Positions 14,801-46,430 of a stretch of 64,000 nt of DNA are shown here, piece by piece (position 1 is the first letter of the stretch; every line of letters starts with the position of its first letter). The stretch covers positions 51,408,284 through 51,472,283 of the forward strand of contig NC_090698.1 of assembly GCF_040954835.1 (NCBI RefSeq), read 5' to 3'. The notes beneath the pieces are model-generated. The model worked only from the letters and a program-made list of their open reading frames with translations. It was not told the DNA's origin and ran no database searches. The translations under genes and the position numbers were made by a program. This DNA comes from Lepisosteus oculatus (lineage: Eukaryota; Chordata; Actinopteri; Semionotiformes; Lepisosteidae).

Positions 14801-16450
14801 CAGCCTTGTGCTCCTTCTTGTCGTGCTGCATGTAATCCTCCAGCTCCTCGTCCAGCTTGGCAGCCTCCTCCGACTCCTGCTGCTGTCGCTCCCTTTCCAT
14901 CATTTTGCGGGCCAGCAGGAAGTTGTACGTCTCCGACTGCCGACTGCTCATGCTGATGCCACCCTCCATGCCCAATATACCCAACTCCGCCGCCACCACC
15001 TCCTGGCTCTGCTCCTGCACGACGGCGCCCCAGATGTTGTTCACCTTGCAGCTCGGAGGCTTCTGGGGGGCGAGGGGGCCCGGCACAGGCAGCTTCACAG
15101 GAGGCGGATGGGCACATTTCTGGCGTTTCCTCTTCCAGATGGCCCGGTCTTCATCGGAATCCGACTCGCTGTTGTCGCTGGAGTCTAGCCCTGCCGTGCT
15201 GCGGTAACTCGTGACAGAGGTGGGGGCCTGGCGCGGCTCCGATCTGCTCTGGAAAGCCTGGCTGTTCAAGGCTGGGGGCTGCAGTTTCTGCAGAAAGAAG
15301 GTCAGAAATAATGCACGGGACACATTGGGGTTATGTAGTACTTTCTTTACTCTAAACACAACTTTGCTTGGAACTTCATTATACAGGACAAAAGTACTAC
15401 ATGCAGTGTTCAGCATTAGGGGAAGATGTAAAAATGTCACCAATAAACCTAAGACTTAAAAGTATATCAAACAGAAAAACAAAATCAATAAGTAGAAAGT
15501 ATTTATGAAACAGGCACAAAATATAAATCATCCAAAAAAACTTGTCCCCCCCCCCATCACTGGAAACTTACAGTTGCTATACAACCTTGATATACACTGG
15601 TAGTAAAAGGTTATGTTTTTAGAGAATCACACCCAAGAAGAATCAGCATGAGTTACAGATGTATAGCGACGTACCGTGTGCGTTTGCTGCCATGTGAAAT
15701 AAACTTTTCGCATTGTAACAGGCCTGTCTGCCTTCTTAATAATCACACTCGAGTGCAGTCCAGACATTTTAGCAGTGTATAACTGTTTTTCCAAACAGTT
15801 ATCATCTTGTCGGCATCTGCGCCAACAATTGTGGATGGCTGATCATATTATTTAATCTTCTTCAGACCCATTACAGTTCATTTGCTCTACACCACTAGCC
15901 AGATATCTTCCAGATACAGACCGCAGACGCTAAGCAAACCTGCGTCAATACCTGAATAGGAGAGTTTTAAATAAAAATAAATCACATTTGCAGCCGTAAA
16001 CTACAGAATTACGTGACTTCTTGGTAAAGCGAATGACACTCTGGATTGATTTTGCTGTAACTTCAAATTTAAAACTGGAATCCAAAACAATCACTAAACA
16101 TGCATGTAATAACTTCAACTTAAATATCCTCACGAGTTTACCGATTTTAGCCTTTAAATCTCGTAATAAAAAAATGTACACAGCTGAGTTCCTTTCACGT
16201 ATAAATTAAAACGAAAACGTTGCTACCTCCTTAACAGCAAAGCAACCAAGGTATATCTAACCGTCAAATAAGGTAAAACCGAAATTACCTTCTCTGAGAA
16301 CCAAAACGCGGTATATTTCACTCTTAAACATATTTCAACAAAACTTACCTGCATTTGTTCATCCGCAGCAACTCCCATTTCCGAATCAGAGTTAGAACTA
16401 CAGAGCTCACCATCTTCGAGATCTTCCATCCTATCCGCACTCACCGCCAT
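2881..16450 (-). CDS. PHAX: PHAX, phosphorylated adaptor for RNA export (5 coding exons)
   Basis: PHAX bridges the cap-binding complex on U snRNA precursors to CRM1/RanGTP for nuclear export. Coding exons in transcript order are 16450-16349, 15287-14656, 11690-11570, 7166-7083 and 3150-2881. They join in frame (102+632+121+84+270 nt) to 402 residues plus TAA; human PHAX is 394 as I recall. The start at 16448-16450 (MAVSADRMEDLEDGEL) matches the acidic human N-terminus. Visible motifs are the basic KRKRQK at residues 86-91, a leucine-rich NES-like LGILGM at 136-141, HLKRKRPVKERLG at 204-216, and the conserved RNA-binding domain from about 226 to 313 (NYKGR-like start, EPKKDLIERVV, DGSRRRTPGG). 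The C-terminus keeps SRETFASDTNEALASLD and ends in DLEIF, as in human. Exon 2 is much more GC-rich than the rest. A poly(A) signal is uncertain: AATAAA occurs on the minus strand at 2850-2845 and 2633-2628. Confidence 0.95.
3689..4198 (+). mobile_element. 5S-rRNA-derived SINE, 5'-truncated head
   Basis: It begins inside the 5S-like head (gcctggtcagtagctggatg corresponds to the box C part of 5S rRNA). It runs through the family body (gtccttcggatgag, gtgtaaccccggtgtcctgg) and ends in the L2-like tail (aagcgctttgagtgg, ctatataagtgtaagc) and an ATT-rich end. It sits in PHAX intron 4, directly 5' of the Tc1 fossil at 4236. Further copies are at 5590, 14273, 19037, 28397, 35573, 40854, 46240 and 54839. 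Confidence 0.85.
4236..4990 (+). mobile_element. Decayed Tc1/mariner-like transposon
   Basis: One frame at 4828-4918 reads RWTRQQWHQVLFTDESLFSL followed by HAEGRARVW. This is the conserved block around the second catalytic aspartate (FTDES) of Tc1-type transposases. The rest of the frame is broken by stops and shifts. A possible terminal inverted repeat runs from about 4242 (aaaaaagaaacgcaaca) to a degraded partner near 4960-4985 (tttgtgtttttcttttg). The element is dead. The superfamily is clear; the end points are approximate. Confidence 0.75.
5245..6100 (-). mobile_element. CR1/Rex1-like LINE remnant, interrupted by SINE tail
   Basis: The plus strand reads antisense to the C-terminal part of a CR1/Rex1-type reverse transcriptase. 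The parts from about 5390 to 5580 and 5930 to 6080 match the antisense consensus I remember (loss of heavily mutated codons throughout). A piece of 5S-SINE tail lies inside at 5590-5725. A related fragment is at 11945-12600. Confidence 0.6.
5590..5725 (+). mobile_element. Diverged 5S-SINE tail fragment
   Basis: The order tgatgtgcggtgagc, attatggctgct, gggagtccccattacctgta and gcactttgagtgga follows the 3' half of the 5S-derived SINE. Much of the usual central part is deleted. It lies within LINE debris in PHAX intron 4. Confidence 0.65.
8043..8580 (-). mobile_element. Tc1-like transposase fossil, reverse orientation
   Basis: Read on the minus strand, the region starts with KPNTAFQQKNP and ends with GFSYFFTPGH. 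It follows the C-terminal half of a Tc1-type transposase, including the GxxISYxIKGFSYFF end. Several stops and frameshifts are present. The plus-strand open frames here are shadows of this fossil. It lies in PHAX intron 3. Confidence 0.7.
10411..10526 (+). mobile_element. Short dispersed repeat with hammerhead-like core (copy 1)
   Basis: The copy contains gtcaacacac, then ctccacagctgaaacgttgt, then cagcatggaataaacctatt and an end at ccacctgaact. Related copies are at 26521-26617 and in the inverted pair 49515-49728. In this copy the CTGANGA-like half is mutated to CCAAAGA. I infer a Penelope-like or similar origin only from the motif arrangement. It sits in PHAX intron 3. Confidence 0.6.
10905..11045 (+). 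mobile_element. tRNA-derived SINE fragment (second family)
   Basis: A tRNA-like head is visible: cagttagggctctaggctgg resembles box A and ggatcaaatcccag resembles box B. The body (ggaggcattgctc, ggctgctccaataaaatgctg, tgtataaacagcaa) matches a fish SINE layout I recognise. It has no tRNA fold of its own. Confidence 0.6.
11945..12600 (-). mobile_element. CR1/Rex1-like LINE reverse transcriptase remnant
   Basis: Minus-strand fragments follow the C-terminal RT region of this clade: pieces corresponding to KRLRILGYIVKSI, the ERVQ-type helix and LFSLEQRRLRGDLI are readable near 12150-12420 despite many mutations. It lies in PHAX intron 2 and probably extends somewhat to either side. A possible additional fragment lies at 11165-11340. 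Confidence 0.6.
14273..14559 (+). mobile_element. 5S-SINE, 3' half only
   Basis: It starts at ggggtgtaaccccggcgtcc and runs to the ATT tail (14540-14556) through the family's central and L2-like parts. It ends about 100 bp from PHAX exon 2, on the downstream side of that exon. Confidence 0.85.
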
Positions 16451-16455
16451 TTCCA
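16440..16455 (-). promoter_or_regulatory. YY1-like motif over the PHAX start codon
   Basis: The minus strand reads GAAATGGCGGTGAG, with the start ATG inside. This resembles the YY1 consensus AANATGGCGGC, which often sits at TSS-proximal start codons of housekeeping genes. It may simply reflect the coding sequence Met-Ala-Val. Confidence 0.35.
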
Positions 16456-17321
16456 CTAACCCGGCAATAAAACAGCTCCCTCGGGCCGCAGGAACACCTT
16501 CCTGTGTCACTCGGCCTCCGGAACAGGAGGCCGGTCGATGTCACGGCGCCTCCTGCTGTTCTACAAGACAAACCGCTCACGTTAGCAAAGCCCGTCCAGA
16601 TCGCGGGGAGGAGACGCAAATGTGAAAACACTCCTTCTGATTCACATCACCACATAATCTGCTTTTGTCGCGAAAGGGATCTGTTTGCTTTAATTAATCA
16701 GTTTAAGACATTCACCTGAATTTGGTTTGGGGCCGAATCCAGTCCAATAATATATTTTTTGTTACGTGATAACCCAGAACATTATTTTAAACGGGGTTTT
16801 ATTAGCACTAGTACAGTTTTAACATTACTTGCTCTTATTTAATTTCTGTAGTCTTTAACTGTACGTTCCCAACATTATCTAGACTGAGGTCATAGACAAG
16901 CCAACATAAACATAAATATTCTTCCTAAGTAGTATTTTCAAGCTCAGTGTCTCCATCTTATGTTTGCAGTGTCCACTCAGTTGCTTACACTTTTTGATTT
17001 TATGCCACCTATAACACCTTCAACTGAATAATAAAAGTCAGATTCTAGTTAATGTTTTACTTGGGTGATGGTGGATTGTAACTTTGCATTTTACACTTTG
17101 TTACTTATTTTAACACCCCACACGCACGCACCCGACGACGTTAAGTGTAGACGAAATGTTAAAAACTGCAAAATAAATTCGGACAATGTATTCGCTTGGT
17201 TGCAAAATTGCATTGACCGTCTAGTTATCAAAGGTTAAATGTATAGAAAAAAAACATACAGATTGCATATATTGGATCAATTCATCTATTTTGATGTGGA
17301 AAAAAAACATAACAATTATTT

Positions 17322-17328
17322 AAAAAAA
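17322..17328 (-). terminator. Pol III T-run terminator of the tRNA gene
   Basis: Seven A on the plus strand, T7 on the transcribed strand, begin 8 nt after the end of the initiator tRNA. This is the standard Pol III termination signal. Confidence 0.85.
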
Positions 17329-17335
17329 CACAAGC

Positions 17336-17407
17336 TAGCAGAGGATGGTTTCGATCCATCGACCTCTGGGTTATGGGCCCAGCACGCTTCCGCTGCGCCA
17401 CTCTGCT
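17336..17407 (-). tRNA. Initiator tRNA-Met (CAT)
   Basis: The 72-nt gene appears identical to the vertebrate initiator tRNA-Met as I know it. It has the acceptor stem AGCAGAG/CTCTGCT, an A1-T72 end, the D arm TGGCGCAGCGG (box A), the anticodon loop with CAT preceded by GGG and followed by CCC (the initiator GGG/CCC stem signature), and the T arm GATCGAAACC (box B). There is no intron. The T7 terminator follows directly. It looks functional and is not a SINE head, since no SINE body is attached. Confidence 0.96.
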
Positions 17408-17849
17408 GCTCGCTAAAAAGCTGTCGTCAATCGGATTTATCAGTGCTGCTCTGGCCTTCTGGGGGCACTATCGAGTCAAGGATCAAAACGTTAGCACATT
17501 TCTTTAACTTCTAACCGTAACGAGCAATAATGACATCCTATTGCTGCGGGGGTAAAAGTGTTTTGTGTTATCCGAACAAAAAAAAAACAGAAATATATGA
17601 TCATGACTTCAGCTCACAGCCTGGTGATTTCACAGAAACGTGTCACCCAACATTTTACGTGCTCAGAGAAAACTGACTTGCGTGTTGCGTAAGCTCCTGC
17701 ACGTAAAGGACGCAGAAGGGCTGCAAAGCCAGCGCTGCTGGCGACAGATGGGTAGAGCCTGTATCTCACCAATCATCGCCTCCGCTTCGGGGGGCTGGGC
17801 TGCACAGCACTGTCTGCGCTGAACTTGGCGTCGGTGCTCTGTTACAGCC

Positions 17850-39968
<22,119 letters not shown>

Positions 39969-40350
39969 AAACATCAGAATATAAACAGACAAACAGGAAA
40001 ACAGCAAATGTGCAATCTCAAAGTAGACTGATCTGATCTCTTTCTCAACTACAATTACATTACAATGCCTATTCTTTAGTCATGGGGGGGGGGGTTAATG
40101 CTATTTTGAATTTTCTAATGTAATTCTGAATATAGAGTTAACAGCATTACCTAAAACTTGGGCACTTACGAAGAAATGGAGTAAACTGCATCTGGTAATT
40201 TTGTACTGCATAAAAGTGGGAAAACCATTGAAAAAGCCTTTCAGAACTTAAACCCACAATCTCTGATTCTTTAAATCAACCATTTTTGTGTTCTTTGTAA
40301 ACACTATTCAATTCATGCTTTATTCAAATAAACCATGCTTTTTTCAATTA
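39969..40350 (+). other. ALDH7A1: ALDH7A1 3' UTR with poly(A) signal
   Basis: The stop TGA is at 39966-39968. The first well-placed AATAAA is at 40327-40332, giving a 3' UTR of roughly 0.4 kb. A run of 11 G lies at 40084-40094. The transcript end is inferred. Confidence 0.55.
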
Positions 40351-40853
40351 ATGTCTTGAAAGCTTTTATTTTTATTTTGATATCGTAAGTATCATAACTT
40401 CTAAACATGGGCATCTTGGTAGAAGACATTAACCTTTTACCACCGGCTGAGTGAATTTTGCATAGATCACCATAGCAGGGAATGTATTCATTTTTAAATG
40501 TTTTTGATTGCTTCTGTATTTGATCCACAGAAGTCTGCTTATTTACAATTTAATATATTACCAGATATTTTTCTGCCCTGTTCTGAATCGCAGAACATGG
40601 TGCTGTGTGTACTTGGAAATCTATTTTAAATGTAAATCGGTGGATTTACAAGTTACTCTGTACATTTTACTTTTATTGTGATTTGAAATATACTCTTAAA
40701 TTCTGATTCTTTCTAACCCTGAAATATAAAAATAGAATTGTAGTTCCCCAAGAAATGGGAACTTTTATAACATTGCAATGTTTTCATATCGGGTTGTAAT
40801 TAAAGATATAAAACCTTTTACTGTTAAATGAATTTACAGTTAATTTCCCAAAT

Positions 40854-41402
40854 AAATAATAATTGCTTACACTTATGTAGCGCTTTTCTGGACACTCCAC
40901 TCAAAGCACTTTACAGGTAATGGGGACTCCCCTCCACCACCACTAATGTGCAGCATCCACATGGATGATGCAACATCAGCCATAGTGCACCGGTGGGAAG
41001 GAGAGCAGAGTAATGAAGCCAGTTCATTGATGGGGATTATTAGGAGGCCATGATTGGTAAGGGCCAATGGGAAATTTGGCCAGGACGCCGGGGTTACACT
41101 CCTACACTAGAAACGCTCAGGGATTTTTTTTTTATGACCACAGAGAGACAGGACCTCAGTTTTATGTCTCATCCGAAGGACGGCACCTATTTACAGAATA
41201 GTGTTCCCGTCACTATACTGGGGCGTTAGGACCCACACAGACTGCAGGGTGAGCTCCCCCTGCTGGCCCCACTAACACCTCTTCCAGCAGCAACCTTAGT
41301 TTTTCCCAGGAGGTCTCACATCCAGGTACTGGCCAGGCTCACACCTGCTTAGCTTCAGTGGGCTGCCAGCAGTGAGTTGCAGGGTGATATGGCTGCTGGT
41401 GA
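40854..41402 (-). mobile_element. 5S-SINE, full length, reverse orientation
   Basis: The most complete copy. The minus strand starts with the 5S-like head (ccagcagccatatcaccctg, ctaagcaggtgtgagcctgg), then gtccttcggatgagacataa, the central part, and the L2-like tail with ATT end at 40854. It lies just beyond the ALDH7A1 3' end, so it could influence or mark the transcript end. Confidence 0.9.
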
Positions 41403-43654
41403 TGTAACTGCATCTTTATTAAAATATTTAAATCTAGAATCGGTCTGCCACTACAGCAATTCTTTGTAAACTGTCTAATGTTGATGATGAAAAGAATCTC
41501 TTTCATTAAATGCAATTCATTGTTAATGTCAAACAACTGCTCATCAAGGCTCCCATGTAGGATCTAGTAAATTATCATCTCTTTGCTCAATCACTGAGAC
41601 CAATCACACCATCTCAGCAAAATACAACGTTAGTAATTCGGCATAGCATGTCAAATTGTGTCAGTGCAAAATTCTAATGTGATTGACAAAGGAGAATTAG
41701 TCATTTACAATATTCTTAAGCCTCTTATTCAAAAGACCCAGATGAGATCTTTAATTATACAATAAAGGTCTTAATGGAAATTGCCATTTAATTCATACTG
41801 CATAATTGAATTTCCCTTGCCAAGAGATTAAACTGATAGGATTGCTTCATGTATCATTTGATACTTCAAGAGTTCTATGGGCCTTCTTTAATGCAAAAGA
41901 AAAATAGAATTGTGAAGCAAAGTAAATTAGTATCTTAGATTTCAATTTGAGCAGCTCTGTGAAATTCAAACAAGGTATCATGAAAGAAAAATAAAAACAA
42001 ATGGCAGGTGGATGTCAGAAGGAGATGCCTATCTTCTAAGAGTTTCTTTCACGTTTAGTCATACAGCTATTGATACTGGGAAATTGTTGGAGTGGGCAAT
42101 TACATCAGGATGAGAACTGCAAAGGATCAAGAAGAGGTTCATTACATGTTGAAAAGTAAAAATAAAGAAGTGGGGGAGCGAGAAAATGAGGCAATGAGGT
42201 GGATAAGACAAAGGAAAGAGAATTTGATCATATGTAGGAGGTAAAAAAGGTGACCAAAGAGATAGAAGTCTGAGAGTCAAATTAAGATTCTTAATGATTG
42301 ACTTAAGTTTATATACAGTAAATGGGAAATAATTGTTAATGCCACGATGCTTATAGAACAATTGTGGAATAATTGTGTAGTGGTAAGACATCTTTATTAT
42401 TTAAGTTGGAGTTTAATGTGGTTGTATGCCATAAAAAATAGCTCCAAATGTTTGTTTTTTTGAGTTGACTAAAAACTTCAGATCTAAAGCATTAAGGTGA
42501 ATATAGTAATATGAACATAAAAACAATATTTAAATACAAATCCATGCACAACAGTCTCAAATTTAGGTATGGTATTATTGGAAGACTCTTCATTACCAGA
42601 TGATTTCAAGCTATCCAGCTAATTAAAAATACTTAAAACATACCACTTGATGGTAGGTTTTGATTTATCGGAGGTAATTTGAATTTAACCAACTAAGGAT
42701 TGACTTTACAACCTTAGGGATACACACTCTCTATGTGTATTTGCTTCATTTGAAGTCAAGTATCATCCTTGCCTACTGCCTTGCACTCCTTCCAAACACA
42801 GTACCTTATCTTTCCCTGTGACCCCTCTTGTCCTCTCCCTTGTCCTTCTCTTTTCCTCCTTTTGTTCCCAGCTCTACCTTCCCCTCACCAGAAACATTAC
42901 ACATGCTCTGTATTTTGAAGTGTAGAAATTGTTATTCTCAGTGTGCATGCTGTGTTTTGCTAATGTCTTAGTTTAACGTCTTTTGTGAAGCTGGTGACAG
43001 AAAGGTTCTGCAAGAGTAAAGCTCTCATCAAAACTGAATCGAGGCCGCTGTGAACAAACTATGCTTTTATACTTCTGGGAGTGTTGGTAATTTTCCTTCC
43101 ACATACTTTTACAAAACGTTGCTTAACCTTGTCATGAAACCTATAAGATCTCTCTGTTTTCTGCACGACTTTGAGACTGGAGAACAGTCATCCTTCCCTT
43201 GTGAGGTTCTTCAGTCTCCTTGCGATCTCCTGTGAGCACCCACTTGCCTCCCATGGCCCCTTCTGGTAGAACCAGATACCTGTATATATTATTCATACGT
43301 TTATAGATTCTATGATCTTTTTCTCCATATTGCAACCTAGAAATGCTTACAGACAGCAGTGTTCTACCTGGCAAGGCCCACTGTAGAAAATCAAACAAGC
43401 ATCTTCTTCTACTCAGTGTTCAAGTTTAGTACATTGTTTTCCTTCTTGGTATCTGCTGTGGTTGCTCACACGGAGTCTTCCCCTTTTAATCCCAAATTGA
43501 TCTGCTATATTTACGTTTTACCCTGTACTAGCTCTGCATATTACATAATTACTATATTTGTAAATGGAAGTTGTATTGGATTAAAGCATCAGTCACACTT
43601 CGTATTGTATTTCACCAGCTTTTCTAACCACTTTCTCCATAATCCATGCATAAT
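41403..43654. other. Region between ALDH7A1 and GRAMD2B, part 1
   Basis: No gene seen. 41560-41960 has the look of conserved noncoding DNA (many ATTA/TAAT cores, no repeat features). 42000-42290 is purine-rich and 42790-42890 is a pyrimidine-rich tract on the plus strand. Confidence 0.35.
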
Positions 43655-43735
43655 CCATCCCCAGGTCCTGAACTGAACCCAGGGCCTCAGAGCTGCAAGG
43701 CAGCAATGCTAAAAACTGTGCCCCCCCACATGACT
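43655..43735 (-). mobile_element. tRNA-type SINE head, reverse orientation
   Basis: The minus strand reads gcacagtttttagcattgct, gccttgcagctctgaggccc and gggttcagttcaggac, the box A to box B part of the SINE family at 1473. The body is missing. Confidence 0.65.
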
Positions 43736-45006
43736 TGTTTGTTGTAAATGTATATAACCATGTGTTCAGGTTCAACAACCAAGAATAATCCTTCTTTATA
43801 AAGACTGATGGTCTAAAAAACGAATGCATGAACTTTTTTGTTTACATTTCAATAAAATACACTAGTATGTTCAGCTTTGATTCCATATGCTAGCTGATCT
43901 TTCTTTTGACAATTAACTGGCATCCACTGTACACCCTGTTTTAGCCACTGTCAATCAAATGAGAGGTGTGTTCAACTGATGGTTTCCAAAGATTCATGAT
44001 CTCTAAGTGACAAAACATTTCCACACTTAATTACAGACTGTTTTCAAGAGCAGTGTGTGTTCATTAGCATTTCATTAATAATCACCATGAAACTGCACTA
44101 TTACGCACAGGTTCTAATTAAAATGTACCACCTATTCAGTGGCTATTATATAGCTGTAACATGGCAGGTTTATTAAAGTGTATGAGATTCAGTGGTGATT
44201 TTTAAATCAGCCTACTGTTTCTACATGTGCTGTGTGTTCATCCAGCCATCAGGGGTCATCCTTTACAGACAACACAGAGAAGCAGCAGTGCCACACAAAA
44301 TTCAAGCTGAGGCTTAAATTGAATCCATAACCCATCTCCAGCTGTTTAATTAAAAATGTCTAATTCTGAAAATTATTATTACTCCAATTAAGTGTTCAAT
44401 GAAGTAATTGGGAACACAGCTTGAACAACAACAAAACACTCTAGGTAATCCGTAATTGGCATAGTAGATTGAGTAAAATATGCCTTACAGAAATAACCAA
44501 TGCCAGACAAAATAAGGCAAAGCAATATCATTTAGTGGACCCTCCGCAGTTCACAGGAATCATGCTCATGTTGAGATTTGTAAATCTTATTTCCCCTAAA
44601 ACTGATTTATAATTTTATTACATAGTGGATATTGTTTTTAATTTAACACTTCTAGTTTGCTTCATTTCATCCAAAAATGCTCACATTGCTTGAGATTTAG
44701 TGAATGAATCACAGCAGCCTGTTCAATTGTTCAATGCTAAAAAGTCTAGATAAGAGATAAACACATTAAACACCTAAAGCACATACTGTAGTTTTTATAA
44801 GGCTCAGGGATAATGTGTATGCTCCAGAATTTAAATGATTAATTTATTCACTCAAATGAGGATGATTCTCTTCCATTAATTCTAAGGTGCATAAAAAGAT
44901 CAACACGGGATACATACACTGACTGGCCAGTCAGATATTTGAATCTTATGCAAATATCATTGTTAGATATATACATATTTATATGAACATTGTCCATGTT
45001 TCAGCC

Positions 45007-45303
45007 TCATGCTGCAAAGTAGCAGGGTGCCCAGGGTGCATTTTTAGATTTCAGGTGATGAAGTATTTCTTCATCAGTATTATCTTTTGGTGAAAAATAA
45101 TTTTCAAGGTATGGAAACTGCACTGCATTCAGACACCCATAGTAAATTGTTGTATTTGTAGTTACCTGATAAAGCCCTTTCGATTTCTGGATGTTACGAT
45201 TAAGTCTCATCTTCTCATAGGCTTCAGAAAATATGATGAACATTGTTTGGAGATCCATTTTTGTCAAGGCACACTCTGCTGCATAATCACTATTGGAGTT
45301 CAA
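45007..45303 (-). pseudogene. Non-LTR reverse transcriptase fragment (RTE-like?)
   Basis: A 98-codon open stretch contains DYAAECALTKMDLQTMFIIF, then FSEAYEKMRLNRNIQKSKG, and later FPYLENYFSPKDNTDEEI. This parallels the YADD active-site region and the following FxYLGS...DxxxxxEI block of endonuclease-type LINEs. The active-site YADD is altered to YAAE, losing both aspartates, so it is dead. The clade (RTE or a relative) is uncertain. No other part of the element is visible nearby. Confidence 0.6.
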
Positions 45304-45397
45304 TAAAGAAATTCAACCACATTAATGTAGGATACTTGATAGATTGCAAGTATCAGGCTTCACCTAATTAATTTTAAATACATTTTTACTGTAGTCA

Positions 45398-45660
45398 GGA
45401 TAGTGTGGTGGCACAGTGGTCAGCTTTGCTGCCTTCCAGCACTTAGTTTTTATGTTCTCCCTGTGTTCACATGGGTTTCCTTCAGGTGTTTCTTTTCCTG
45501 CCATGGTCCAAAAACATACTCGAAAAATTGACTCCTCACAAAATTAGTGTGTGTGCCCTGAAATGGACTAGCGCACCATCAATGAAGTATCCTGCTAAGT
45601 ACCAATTGTGTGCTGGGACAGGCTCTGAATTGGATGAAGTGGTTAGATAATGGAAAGATT
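45398..45660 (+). mobile_element. tRNA-type SINE, diverged copy
   Basis: The order gtggtggcacagtggtcagc, ttgctgcc, tatgttctccctgtgttcac, atgggtttccttcagg, aatggactagcgcacc and gggacaggctctga follows the SINE at 1473. Part of the box B region is deleted. Confidence 0.7.
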
Positions 45661-46239
45661 CAAGTCAAGACTCTGGAACATTCGAGAACATATGGTATTT
45701 CATATACTATATGAAATGGCAGAATTGTTGCAGTTTTGGCACTAGGACCTTGGTTTTCACCCTTGCTAATTGTCAATGTAAATGACAAGAGAACAGTAAA
45801 GGTATGGTGAAAATGTTCTTGAATACTTCATCAATTGTAAAGCTATGATTAGCTCACTGCTTTGGGAGTTCATTATATCACCATAAAATATTATCTGTCA
45901 CATTAAATTAATCTCTGTTTGGAACTGTAGCGTGTATCACTGAAGAAATGGAATATAGTCAATTAGTTTTCTCTATATTCTTACCATGGGGGAATATCTT
46001 CTGAATGTCAATTGAACAGGGCTTGATTCTCAATGGTCCAAACCCTTTTTAGTTGTAATGAGAGCCACTCTATATAATAGAGTGAAAAGCTTCTAATAAT
46101 CTGTCACAAAACTGTAGTCCCTCTACTGACAAGAGACCAGTAGCACATAGTTTTATTCACCCCATAATGACATAATGCCTTTCTAGAAGACATTAAATGC
46201 AATTCAGAATAAACATATTTCTGATAGCAGCATTACCAC

Positions 46240-46430
46240 CAAGGACAATACTGGGATGGGAGATCTCTCTCTAAAGAAAACCAGTTTGCTGCTGTAAGCA
46301 GTGTTGATGGAAAAGTAGCTGGAAATATGCCATCTCTAGCAGAATCTCAAATCTAATGCCCCAATATGGAGACGTGGATTTCCAGGTTCTGTGAGATACC
46401 ATTCTTTGCATGAAATGTTAATCTGTGGTT
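46240..46430 (+). mobile_element. Ancient 5S-SINE copy
   Basis: Strongly diverged, but the order is kept: actgggatgggagatctctc, agtttgctgctgtaagcagt, ctaatgccccaatatggaga, gatttccaggttctgtgaga. The comparison copies are 3689 and 19037. The decay suggests it is much older than the other copies. Confidence 0.55.

Larger units (their letters stand above)
16451..17849. promoter_or_regulatory. Divergent upstream region of PHAX and ALDH7A1
   Basis: The two start codons are 1.4 kb apart and point away from each other. Both flanks (about 16451-16620 and 17640-17849) are GC-richer than the middle, as expected for CpG-type promoters. The ALDH7A1 side has a CCAAT box at 17769-17773, 77 nt before its ATG; no TATA box is evident there. 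The PHAX side has ETS-like GGAA cores near 16495-16520. An initiator tRNA gene lies between (17336-17407), which suggests two promoters rather than one shared one. Confidence 0.5.

Noticed and set aside
14658-15188. 176-codon open frame antisense to PHAX exon 2
   Set aside because: It lies opposite a well-supported coding exon of high GC, where stops are rare in all frames. Its low-complexity Leu/Val-rich translation fits a shadow.
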